15,987 nt of DNA, taken from positions 1 to 15,987 of the forward strand of contig JASEIA010000030.1 in the NCBI GenBank assembly GCA_030018575.1, in the 5' to 3' direction. The stretch comes from Nanobdellota archaeon (GTDB lineage: Archaea; Nanobdellota; Nanobdellia; SCGC-AAA011-G17; GW2011-AR17). Shown piece by piece: positions 5,907 to 12,272 of the stretch. The notes below the pieces were generated by a model, which saw nothing but the letters and a program-made list of their open reading frames with translations, was not told where the DNA came from and did not search any database. The stretch's first letter is position 1. The number at the start of each line of letters is the position of its first letter. The translations under genes were made by a program, and so were the position numbers.

Positions 5907-7643
5907 CTAGGGCTTTTTCAACGGCTTTCTTGACAGCTGATGAAAATAAATCCTCTCAACATCCGACAATGAATTTGCATCTTCAGCTCCTTTCTCATCC
6001 CTCATTCTTACAACCCTGGGGAACCTTAATGCATACCCTGAAGTGTAAGACGGGCTCTTCTGGATTTCCTGATAAAGAACTTCAACAATAATCTTCGGCT
6101 TAACAATTGCTTGCTTTCCTTTCTGCGATATGATTAAAGGCTTCAGCAATTCAGTAAGCTGCTCAAATGAAACTTCCCCTCCTGTTTTTTCCTTTACGCC
6201 GGTGCCCACTTTTCCAATTTCAAGGAAACCTTCCCCGCCTTTGCACGCAAGCGTAAAGCTGCTGAGCCATTTTGCCCTCTTTCCCTCGCCCCATTCAGCA
6301 GCAACAATCACTAAATCCAGTGTTTCCATTGTCGGCTTTATCTTCACTCCAAACCCAACCCTGACTCCGGGCTTGTATATGCCTGAAACATTCTTGAGCA
6401 TCACGCCTTCAACGCCTTCTCTCAATACCGACTTGTAAAACTTTTCAAGCTCTTCCTCTGATTTCACAAGCTTCTGCTCAACAAGCACTATCCTGCCCGA
6501 AATTCCCTTGACAATCCCTTTTAATGATTTTCTCCTTTCCTCAAAAGGAAGAGAGAGCAGGCTTTTGCCGTGAAGCTCCATTGCGTCAAATATCTCCACA
6601 ATGACAGGAAGCTCTTTTACCATTGCCTCAATGCCGTATTTCCTTTGTATTCTCTGCGAAATGTCCTGGAAAGGGCGGAATTTTTTTGTTTTCGGGTCAA
6701 TGCCAACCACTTCAGAGTCAATTATGAATGATTTTGCCTTGACTGATTTTTTCACAAGCTCAACAACATCCGGAAACTGCCTTGTGACATCATCAAGCCT
6801 TCTTGTATAAAGCTTTATTTCTTTTCCGCCGCCGTGAATCTGCATCCTGAAGCCGTCAAACTTTCTTTCTGCAATTGCCGGCTTTCCGACAATTTCAAAT
6901 GCCTCTGCAAAATCCTGCGCTTTTACGTAAAGCATTACCTTCAATGGATTGCCGGGCGCGATTTCAATTGCCTTCAAGCCTTCAATCCCTTTTTCTTTCA
7001 GGGCAATAGCAACTTTCCCCAGGTCATTTGACAAGTCATATGCAGACTGCACAGCTTCGACAATCTCATTGTACTTTTCCCTGTTGTCGGGGCTGAATCC
7101 TGAAAAAGCCAAAACAACAGCATCGCGTATAGTGCTGTCCCCAACCCCTGTCCTCAGGTTTTCAAGAACAAGCCTCACAATGTATCTTGCCTCAATGCCT
7201 GAAGCTGAATTCAAAAGCTGCGAAACAAATCCCACTTTCATGTCAACAGAGCCCTTGCCCTCAATCTCAGGCAGCTTTCTTATTGTTGTCACAACTTTCT
7301 TAATAGTAAGCTTCTGCGAAAACAATGTTGACTGCTTTTTCCTTGCAAACAGTTTCTCGGCAACAATGCCCAGGTCTCCCTCCTTGCTTAGCTGCTCCTC
7401 AACCTTTTCCTGGGAAACGCCTGCGCAGTTCGCAACCGCCTTCGCGGCAAGCTTTGAGCTTATTCCTATGTGCTTGTCCTTTTCAGCTGCAGTGAAAACA
7501 GAGCCCTGGAGAAGGCAGATGACGTCAGCAAGCTCCTCTTTAGAGGCGTCTTTCAGTATTTTTGCTATGATTGCCGTCTTTTCAAGCCTTTTTGCCGTCT
7601 TTTCAAGCTCATCATACGCTTTAGCAAGCTCTTTGTAGTCCAT
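5907..7643 (-). CDS. lig: ATP-dependent DNA ligase
   Basis: Seals nicks in DNA during replication and repair. 578 residues from the ATG at 7643, a typical archaeal length. The N-terminal DNA-binding domain spans about 1-210. Motif I, KFDGFR, is at 261-266 with adenylated Lys261. Other nucleotidyltransferase motifs follow: YTRRLDDVT (279-287), SEVVG with Glu311, IFDAMELHG (351-359), EGVMLKN (412-418) and KIKP (434-437). The OB-fold follows with RFPRVVRMRDEKG near the end, and a C-terminal FHQLSRKPLKKP may serve as a PCNA-type contact, which is only an inference. The start at 7643 is preferred over the in-frame ATG at 7661. A TATA box at 7666-7678 lies about 28 bp upstream of 7643, whereas 7661 would sit within about 10 bp of it. 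Confidence 0.97.
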   Translation of the reverse strand: MDYKELAKAYDELEKTAKRLEKTAIIAKILKDASKEELADVICLLQGSVFTAAEKDKHIGISSKLAAKAVANCAGVSQEKVEEQLSKEGDLGIVAEKLFARKKQSTLFSQKLTIKKVVTTIRKLPEIEGKGSVDMKVGFVSQLLNSASGIEARYIVRLVLENLRTGVGDSTIRDAVVLAFSGFSPDNREKYNEIVEAVQSAYDLSNDLGKVAIALKEKGIEGLKAIEIAPGNPLKVMLYVKAQDFAEAFEIVGKPAIAERKFDGFRMQIHGGGKEIKLYTRRLDDVTRQFPDVVELVKKSVKAKSFIIDSEVVGIDPKTKKFRPFQDISQRIQRKYGIEAMVKELPVIVEIFDAMELHGKSLLSLPFEERRKSLKGIVKGISGRIVLVEQKLVKSEEELEKFYKSVLREGVEGVMLKNVSGIYKPGVRVGFGVKIKPTMETLDLVIVAAEWGEGKRAKWLSSFTLACKGGEGFLEIGKVGTGVKEKTGGEVSFEQLTELLKPLIISQKGKQAIVKPKIIVEVLYQEIQKSPSYTSGYALRFPRVVRMRDEKGAEDANSLSDVERIYFHQLSRKPLKKP

Positions 7644-7681
7644 AGCAAAATATAAAAGCAAGGTTCTTTTTAAGTATTGCT
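7644..7681. promoter_or_regulatory. 38-bp divergent double promoter (ligase / nitroreductase)
   Basis: On the plus strand, AAATATAAAAG (7648-7658) is about 28 bp before the nitroreductase ATG (7682). On the minus strand, AATACTTAAAAAG (7666-7678) is about 28 bp before the ligase ATG (7643). Each TATA box lies close to the initiation point of the opposite gene, and both starts read TGCTATGG. Two pre-initiation complexes could hardly sit here together, so expression may be mutually exclusive. Confidence 0.6.
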
Positions 7682-8878
7682 ATGGGGATAAGGGAAACGA
7701 TACTTGCGAGAAGCAGCATAAGGAAGTACCAGGACAGGAAAGTTCCGCTGGAAGTGATAGGAGAGATAATGGAGCATGCAAGGCTGGCTCCATCAGCAGG
7801 AAACTCGCAGAACTGGCGCTTTGTGATTGTGCTTGACAGGGAAAAAAGGGAGAAGATTGCAGAGGCATCAAACAAGCCGTGGATGAAGGAAGCCCCTGCC
7901 CACATTGCTGTATGCAATTACTCAAAAAAGCTCACTTCGCTTTACGCAGAGGCGGGAAAAATGTTCTCAATACAGGACTGCGCAATAATAGCTTCTTACA
8001 TACAATTGCTTGCAGTTGACAAGGGATTAAGCACCTGCTGGGTTGGGGCAATGGACGAGTTTAAAATCGGCCTTTTGCTTAAGTGCCCGGAAGACGTGAG
8101 CGTAGAGGCAATAATCACACTTGGGTATTCTGCCGAGGAAGAAGAAAAAAAGAAGGTAAGGAATGAAGCTAAAAACCTCTGCTTTTTTGAGCAAGAAAAT
8201 GCTTCTGTTAAAAATGCAAAAGATGAGATGGAAAAAAAAGAAAAGGCAGTTGAGCAATGCATTCACGAAAGAAGAAGCATAAGGAATTACCAAAACAAGG
8301 ATGTGCCGGCCGGCGCTATAAATGAAATACTGAATATTGCAAGGCTTGCGCCTTCTGCATACAATGCGCAAAACTGGAGATTTGCAATAGCAAAAGGCAA
8401 GGCAAAAAGGCGCGAGATAGCTGATGCCTGCCACGGGCAGCACTGGATGACTGAAGCGCCTGTTCACATCGTTGTATGCAATTTCGGAAAAAAGCTCATA
8501 GACATGCACAAGAACAAGGGGCATTTGTTTGCAGTGCAGGACTGCGCGATAATCGCATCTTACATGCAACTGCTTGCAGTGGAATATGGCTTGGGGACGT
8601 GCTGGGTCGGGGCTTTTGACGCCGGCAAGCTGGATGAGTGCGCGCACGGCATTAATTCTGCCCTGCCGCCTGATGCAATGCCTGAAATTGTATTAACGCT
8701 CGGCTTTCCTGATGATGCCAAGCATGCGGGGCACATAAGAAATGAGTTCCATGACTTCTGCTACTTTGACAAGTGGGGCAATATGGACGTGAAAAAGGAA
8801 GAATCCGCACTAAAGGCAAAAGTCAGGGAGAAAACAGGATTTCTCAAGGGCTTGTTCAGCGTGGATGTAAGGGAATAG
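7682..8878 (+). CDS. Tandem-duplicated nitroreductase-like flavoprotein
   Basis: 398 residues comprising two complete nitroreductase domains, about 1-168 and 189-363, offset by about 187-188 residues. Each has the FMN-phosphate motif (RSSIRKYQ 10-17; RRSIRNYQ 197-204), the APSAxNxQNWRF block (36-47; 223-234), and a long conserved stretch (FSIQDCAIIASYIQLLA at 95-111 and FAVQDCAIIASYMQLLA at 283-299, then a CWVGAxD motif). A charged helical linker rich in Lys/Glu joins them. Members of this family normally work as homodimers with FMN at the interface, reducing nitro compounds, quinones or flavins with NAD(P)H. This protein would therefore be a covalent pseudo-dimer. A C-terminal tail of about 35 charged residues follows. 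It is divergent from the DNA ligase with an overlapping promoter. The substrate is unknown. Confidence 0.9.
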   Translation: MGIRETILARSSIRKYQDRKVPLEVIGEIMEHARLAPSAGNSQNWRFVIVLDREKREKIAEASNKPWMKEAPAHIAVCNYSKKLTSLYAEAGKMFSIQDCAIIASYIQLLAVDKGLSTCWVGAMDEFKIGLLLKCPEDVSVEAIITLGYSAEEEEKKKVRNEAKNLCFFEQENASVKNAKDEMEKKEKAVEQCIHERRSIRNYQNKDVPAGAINEILNIARLAPSAYNAQNWRFAIAKGKAKRREIADACHGQHWMTEAPVHIVVCNFGKKLIDMHKNKGHLFAVQDCAIIASYMQLLAVEYGLGTCWVGAFDAGKLDECAHGINSALPPDAMPEIVLTLGFPDDAKHAGHIRNEFHDFCYFDKWGNMDVKKEESALKAKVREKTGFLKGLFSVDVRE

Positions 8879-8988
8879 GATTTTCAATTGCAATCGAAAG
8901 CTTTCCATCCTTCCTGAAAACTTTTCCGCTTTAAAAATCCGAAAATCCTTCACCGACTTCGGAAAAAGGAGCGGTTTTCCGGACAAAA

Positions 8989-9046
8989 CTTTTTATATAA
9001 GTTCTGCAAAATGCACTGAGTCCTGAAAAACAGGGACAGGAGGTGA
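8989..9046 (+). promoter_or_regulatory. Promoter, 5' hairpin and strong Shine-Dalgarno of the 54-aa gene
   Basis: The TATA box CTTTTTATATAA (8989-9000) predicts transcription start near 9020. That point coincides with a stem-loop, GTCCTG (9020-9025) with CAGGGAC (9031-9037), one base bulged. It is followed directly by AGGAGGTGA (9038-9046), fully complementary to the 16S rRNA 3' end, 5 nt before the ATG. It is one of few genes in this window with a leader; most look leaderless. Confidence 0.6.
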
Positions 9047-9051
9047 GTTAA

Positions 9052-9216
9052 ATGGCAAGAGAGTTGACAGAAAAAAAGCTTGAGCAGCTCAACCAGCAGC
9101 CTATCATAAAGACAGGCGTTAAGATGAGCAAGGACGGCAAGTGGGTTTTGCACAGGACAACAATAACTGACATAAAGCCCATGACGTATTTTGAGAAAGT
9201 TTTTGGAGGGCAGTGA
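9052..9216 (+). CDS. 54-aa orphan protein
   Basis: I do not recognise this family. The 54 residues begin MARELTEKKLEQLNQQPI, an amphipathic charged helix. They continue with a compact, probably beta-rich section (KTGVKMSKDGKWVLHRTTITDIKPM) and end YFEKVFGGQ. No membrane segment, signal or metal motif is visible. It is real by several independent signs: a perfect Shine-Dalgarno sequence 5 nt upstream, a TATA box at the right distance, a following hairpin plus T-run, and an ordinary codon pattern. The isolated, strongly signposted transcription unit suggests high expression. A small nucleic-acid-binding or ribosome-associated protein is possible but unsupported. Confidence 0.75.
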   Translation: MARELTEKKLEQLNQQPIIKTGVKMSKDGKWVLHRTTITDIKPMTYFEKVFGGQ

Positions 9217-9231
9217 AGCCTTCATACGAAA

Positions 9232-9269
9232 GAGGGGGCTTGAAACGCGCGGCTTGCCCTCCTTTTTTT
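9232..9269 (+). terminator. Terminator after the 54-aa gene
   Basis: GAGGG (9232-9236) pairs with CCCTC (9257-9261), extended by one inner C-G pair across a small bulge. Seven T residues follow at 9263-9269. It is the clearest intrinsic-type terminator in the window, and archaeal RNA polymerase also stops on T-runs alone. Confidence 0.6.
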
Positions 9270-9288
9270 CTATTTTCTTTCCAAAAAG

Positions 9289-9299
9289 CTTATAAAAGG
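9289..9299 (+). promoter_or_regulatory. TATA box for the 74-aa gene
   Basis: CTTATAAAAGG is centred about 26 bp upstream of the ATG at 9320. A leaderless transcript is predicted. Confidence 0.5.
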
Positions 9300-9319
9300 A
9301 TCCCTGATTATATACTCCT

Positions 9320-9544
9320 ATGGCTAAGAAAATACATAACAAGCAGAAAAGGTACTTTGGCTCGCCTGCGCACCACAAGGGCATAAGGCTTAAGAGCAGG
9401 AAGAGGGGGCTGAGACCGAGAACATTTACGACAGAAGAAGCTGCAAAAGCATACGCAGAAAAGCAGGGCATGAAGAAATATGAAATCAAGAACCTGCGCG
9501 GCGAATTCTCAAAGGAAAAGAAGCTGAAATTAGTTGAATTATAA
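9320..9544 (+). CDS. 74-aa basic orphan protein
   Basis: Unrecognised. The first 35 residues are strongly basic (MAKKIHNKQKRYFGSPAHHK, then RLKSRKRGLRPR). A helix-plus-strand segment, TTEEAAKAYAEKQGMKKYEIKNLR, resembles small modules in which a helix packs against one or two strands. The last residues are Lys-rich. The composition suggests binding to RNA or DNA, perhaps the ribosome, but no ribosomal-protein signature is present. TATA spacing supports a leaderless start at 9320. Its last 6 bp overlap the convergent GTPase gene. Confidence 0.7.
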   Translation: MAKKIHNKQKRYFGSPAHHKGIRLKSRKRGLRPRTFTTEEAAKAYAEKQGMKKYEIKNLRGEFSKEKKLKLVEL

Positions 9545-10276
9545 GGCTATTTTTCCCCTTTGCCAGTCTTTCAAAAGCGCTCTTGCCGCCTGCTCAGTGT
9601 CAAGAATGCCGCCTTTTTTCAGCTTGTTCAGGCGCAATGCAACTTCCTCAAGCATTTTCCCAGAGCTTCCTTCCTTTATGTTATACTGCCTTGAAATTGC
9701 AGCCTTGTTTCCCTCTATCAAAAACAATGCAGTTGTTTCCGGATCCCTTATCCTTGTGAAATCAAGCGAAGCCCTCATTGCATGCTTTGTGAAATCCTTT
9801 TCCATGTAAGAATACACTCCGGGCGTGTCAAGAAGGAAAATTTGCTTTGAAACCTTGATAAGCTGCATTGCCTTTGTAAACCCGCTCTGCGGCGAAACAA
9901 GCGCGGCAGACCTGCCTGAAAGCGCGTTTATCACAGAGCTTTTTCCTGTGTTTGGATAGCCAAGAACCCCTACAATTGTTTTTTCCTTTTTCTCAGCGCG
10001 CTTCTGTATCTCATGCAGGAGCATTGTTATGCCGTATCTTTTTATTGAAGAGACAAAAACGCAGGGATAAAGCTGCTTTTTCCTTTTTTCCAGTGCTTTT
10101 GTGTCAACAAGGTCGCACTTGTTAAACACATATATCAGCTGCTTTCCGCTTTTCTTCACCTTGTCCTCTATCTCGGGATTCCTTGTCTCGTCTATGAATC
10201 TTGCATCAAGCACTTCAAGTATTATGTCAGACTGCTCAATTACCTTATTTACAATGCCCCAAAAGCTGCGTTTCAT
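9539..10276 (-). CDS. Circularly permuted GTPase, YlqF/RbgA-YawG family
   Basis: 245 residues. The GTP-binding motifs come in permuted order G4-G5-G1-G2-G3: NKCD at 52-55, SSIK at 76-79, GYPNTGKSS at 106-114, the switch-I Thr134 (SGFTK), then DTPG at 150-153. The N-terminal LEVLDARF is the usual lead-in of the MMR1/HSR1 (YlqF/RbgA, Nog2) families, which act in large-subunit ribosome assembly. The C-terminal about 90 residues are helical. Archaeal homologues are assumed to help 50S maturation, which fits the translation-rich neighbourhood, but this is inferred. The start at 10276 is supported by a TATA box at 10300-10309, about 28 bp upstream. It converges with the 74-aa gene and overlaps it by 6 bp. 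Confidence 0.93.
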   Translation of the reverse strand: MKRSFWGIVNKVIEQSDIILEVLDARFIDETRNPEIEDKVKKSGKQLIYVFNKCDLVDTKALEKRKKQLYPCVFVSSIKRYGITMLLHEIQKRAEKKEKTIVGVLGYPNTGKSSVINALSGRSAALVSPQSGFTKAMQLIKVSKQIFLLDTPGVYSYMEKDFTKHAMRASLDFTRIRDPETTALFLIEGNKAAISRQYNIKEGSSGKMLEEVALRLNKLKKGGILDTEQAARALLKDWQRGKIAL

Positions 10277-10299
10277 ACGGAAATAGAAAGAAAGAGGAG

Positions 10300-10309
10300 A
10301 ATAAAAAGG
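10300..10309 (-). promoter_or_regulatory. TATA box for the permuted GTPase
   Basis: The minus strand reads ACCTTTTTAT, centred about 28 bp before the GTPase ATG at 10276. Leaderless initiation is predicted. Confidence 0.5.
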
Positions 10310-10347
10310 TATCCCTGACGCAAAAAAGGAGGCAGGGCTGCGCCCTG

Positions 10348-11268
10348 AACCTGCTGAGCAGCGAACTTAAAACTGAATTCGGAAGGGGGTTTGACGGAAG
10401 CAATTTAAGGCGCATGAGGCGTTTTTATCTGGCTTACAAAATTTGGGAGACAGTGTCTCCCAAATTGACATGGTCTCACTATTGCGAACTGATTATAGTG
10501 AAAGACATAAGTAATTATACACTGAATAGTGTTATGTCTTTCAGATATACCTAATGGAATTGTATAAAAATAAATGTCATTAGGTATAAGATAAGCAACA
10601 GGCTTGAAAGGGGCTTTTACGAGAAGGAATGCATACAGGAAAGATGGGATGTTAGGGATTTAAAAAGGCAGATTGAGTCGGGATTATTTTACAGGCTGCC
10701 AACTGGAAAAAAAGAAGGCGGTTTCCTGCAATTGGCTTCAGAAGGGCATAAATTGCTGAAGGCTGAAGATATAATAAAAGACCCTTATGTATTTGAGTTT
10801 CTAAAACTGCCCGAGCCTTATTCTGAAAAGCAACTTGAAGAAAGGATAACAAGCAATCTTAAGATGTTCTTTTTGGAATTAGGCAAGGGCTTTAGTTTTG
10901 TGGCAAGGCAGTTCAGGATGGATATAGGCAAGAATAAGTTTTATGCTGACCTGGTGTTTTATAACAAGAATCTGCGGTGCTACGTCCTGATAGACTTGAA
11001 AATAGGCAAAGCCAGCCATTCTGTAGGGCAGATAAACCTTTACCTGAATTACTTCAAATCCAATATTAATTCTTCAAGCGACAATGAGCCAATAGGAATA
11101 ATATTATCAAATCATAAGGACAATATTGAGATTAAATACGCCCTCGGCGGGATAAGCAATAAGATATTCGCGTCAAAATATCAGCTCAGCCTGCCTTCTT
11201 CTGAAGAGCTGAAAAAAGTTGTTGAGAAAGCAAAGAATTCATGCAAATCAATAGAAATAAAAGAATAA
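10348..11268 (+). pseudogene. YhcG/DUF1016-family PDDEXK nuclease, broken
   Basis: The DUF1016 N-terminal motif begins abruptly (LNLLSSELKTEFGRGF, then LRRMRRFYLAY and a TVSPKLTWSHYCEL block). The usual first about 50-60 residues and start codon are missing. After IIVKDISN at 10492-10515 there is an in-frame extra stretch with a TAA at 10552-10554. The reading then resumes at 10591 with ISNRLERGFYEKECIQERWD and runs intact to 11268. The C-terminal nuclease is complete: DLVFYNKNLRCYVLIDLKIGK carries the catalytic Asp and Asp-x-Lys, then VGQINLYLNYF and FASKYQLSLP. The family is linked to defence and mobile loci. A C-terminal protein from an internal start (TTG near 10732) is conceivable, but no ribosome-binding site is obvious, so I call it a pseudogene. 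Confidence 0.8.
10499..10588. repeat. Pair of perfect inverted repeats inserted in the YhcG gene
   Basis: The first palindrome has 12-bp arms TGAAAGACATAA (10499-10510) and TTATGTCTTTCA (10532-10543), with a nested ACACT-gaat-AGTGT hairpin in its loop. The second has 11-bp arms TATACCTAATG (10546-10556) and CATTAGGTATA (10578-10588). The extra DNA is about 84 bp, bounded by imperfect direct repeats ATAAGTAAT (10507-10515) and ATAAGCAAC (10591-10599). It looks like a miniature palindromic element, and its second left arm supplies the in-frame stop. Confidence 0.7.
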
Positions 11269-11292
11269 ATGCCTGATGCCTGCCTTTATCCG

Positions 11293-11700
11293 CTACTCAA
11301 CGCTTGCCTTCAATCCAATCAAAGACTGGTAATGAACCATGTAGCCGTCTGACTTGCTTATCGAGCGGAAGCTTCTCACCTTGTCCTTGAACCTTCTTAT
11401 TGCGTTTGCAATCTTGTCCTTCGAAACTCCCGGCTCTGCTTCATCTATAAGCACGTTAAGATGGTAGCTAAGGAAATTATCATCATCCACGACAACAGCG
11501 TGCCTTTCGTGCGCTTTTGTCTTGACTTCATTGATAAGGGTGCTTACGAAATTGTCCACGTCCTGCTCAAAGGGATAATTCCTGCTGTATTTCATTTCAC
11601 TGCCATTCTCGTCAAAATAAAACGACATATGCATCACATTTTCCCGCGTGTCAATTTTATTTACTTCTATTCTCCTGAACTTAAGAACAACCTTTTCCAT
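11293..11700 (-). CDS. Hypothetical 135-aa protein
   Basis: No family recognised. The N-terminal half has beta character (MEKVVLKFRRIEVNKIDTRE, then VMHMSFYFDENGSEMKYSRNYPFEQDVDNF). A helix, VSTLINEVKTKAHER, follows. After HAVVVDDDNFLSYHLNVLID, the C-terminal half is basic and helical (KIANAIRRFKDKVRSFRSI). There are no membrane segments, cysteines or nucleotide-binding loops. It follows a 77-aa gene after 4 nt and probably shares its transcript. A weak GAGG stands about 10 nt before the ATG. Confidence 0.7.
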   Translation of the reverse strand: MEKVVLKFRRIEVNKIDTRENVMHMSFYFDENGSEMKYSRNYPFEQDVDNFVSTLINEVKTKAHERHAVVVDDDNFLSYHLNVLIDEAEPGVSKDKIANAIRRFKDKVRSFRSISKSDGYMVHYQSLIGLKASVE

Positions 11701-11704
11701 TCTG

Positions 11705-11938
11705 TCATCGCCTCTTTAGTATTTTTTCCTTTCTGAGCTTTATGCGCTTCTTCACATTGTCTGAAAGCGGGTACGTGCCTGCTTCCGCATTCTGCACAGC
11801 CTCGAGGAACTTTGCCTCAAGCTCCCTCATCTCGTTGTAAAGCCCGAGAAAAGCAGATGTGTCCTGCATTTTCTTCTCAATAATCTCAATCTTGTTCATC
11901 AGCTGAAGAAGATTGTGTTCCGGTATAGTGTTGGCCAT
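11705..11938 (-). CDS. Hypothetical 77-aa coiled-coil protein
   Basis: Unrecognised. The chosen start is the ATG at 11938 because GGAGAGGTGAG lies directly upstream (11942-11952). The alternative ATG at 11974 would leave this site inside the gene. Residues about 8-45 (NLLQLMNKIEIIEKKMQDTS, then LYNEMRELEAKFLEAV) form a heptad-like charged helix. The C-terminus is strongly basic (KKRIKLRKEKILKRR), suggesting nucleic-acid contact. A TATA box (CTTTAAATAATT, 11972-11984) predicts a leader of about 14 nt. It is the first gene of a two-gene unit with the 135-aa protein. Confidence 0.7.
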   Translation of the reverse strand: MANTIPEHNLLQLMNKIEIIEKKMQDTSAFLGLYNEMRELEAKFLEAVQNAEAGTYPLSDNVKKRIKLRKEKILKRR

Positions 11939-11971
11939 AATCTCACCTCTCCTGTATTTGATGATAAGATG

Positions 11972-11984
11972 CAATTATTTAAAG
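11972..11984 (-). promoter_or_regulatory. TATA box of the 77-aa/135-aa gene pair
   Basis: CCTTTAAATAATT on the minus strand is centred about 41 bp before the ATG. It is compatible with a short leader carrying the Shine-Dalgarno GGAGAGGTGAG at 11942-11952. Confidence 0.5.
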
Positions 11985-12014
11985 GTTTCTGCGCAAGCAG
12001 GAACCCAAACAAAA

Positions 12015-12050
12015 GGCGGATAAGTGGCTCTGCCCCTTATGAACCCCCAG
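12015..12050 (+). repeat. Short GC-rich hairpin repeat, copy C
   Basis: GGCGGATAAGTGG, then CTCTG, then CCCCTTATGAACCCCCAG. It has the same layout as copies A and B: GGCGG, a T(A/T)AGGGG-type stem, and a CCCCC tail. The arm ATAAG/CTTAT differs from A and B on both sides, so the stem is kept by paired changes. It lies between two minus-strand genes. Confidence 0.5.
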
Positions 12051-12090
12051 TTATTTTGCTCAAACAAAGAAAGTAAAGAATTAATGCCGG

Positions 12091-12112
12091 AGGCGGGCTT
12101 TCTTTTCCGCCT
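12091..12112 (-). terminator. Hairpin at the end of the 53-aa gene
   Basis: AGGCGG (12091-12096) and CCGCCT (12107-12112) form a perfect 6-bp stem overlapping the stop codon. It may be a terminator, though no long T-run follows on the minus strand. Confidence 0.4.
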
Positions 12113-12272
12113 AATAATACTCGTAAGCTTCCCTTAATTTCTCAAGCTCTTCCATCTTCTCTTCCAGCTTGTCTATCTGCTCCTTATAGAAGTCGATGTT
12201 CCTTCTGCAATTCTCAATCTCCACGAACACGTCCGCCTTCTGCTTTTCATTCAATGGAAGCTCTTCCTTCAT
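12111..12272 (-). CDS. 53-aa coiled-coil orphan
   Basis: 53 residues from MKEELPLNEKQKADVFVEIE to a C-terminal YEYY. From about residue 18 onward almost the whole protein is a charged amphipathic helix with heptad spacing of Ile/Leu/Met (IDFYKEQIDKLEEKMEELEK). This suggests a coiled-coil dimer or a partner-binding helix. GGAGG lies about 9 nt before the ATG, and a terminator-like hairpin overlaps the stop codon, which together argue for a real gene. A single Cys22 is present. No family is recognised. Confidence 0.6.
   Translation of the reverse strand: MKEELPLNEKQKADVFVEIENCRRNIDFYKEQIDKLEEKMEELEKLREAYEYY

Noticed and set aside
6949..7638. 229-aa plus-strand open frame
   Set aside because: Mirror frame of the DNA ligase; Ser/Phe-rich composition typical of an antisense shadow.
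8950..9489. 179-aa minus-strand open frame
   Set aside because: Overlaps the two small plus-strand genes that have promoters and, in one case, a perfect Shine-Dalgarno sequence; the composition is shadow-like.
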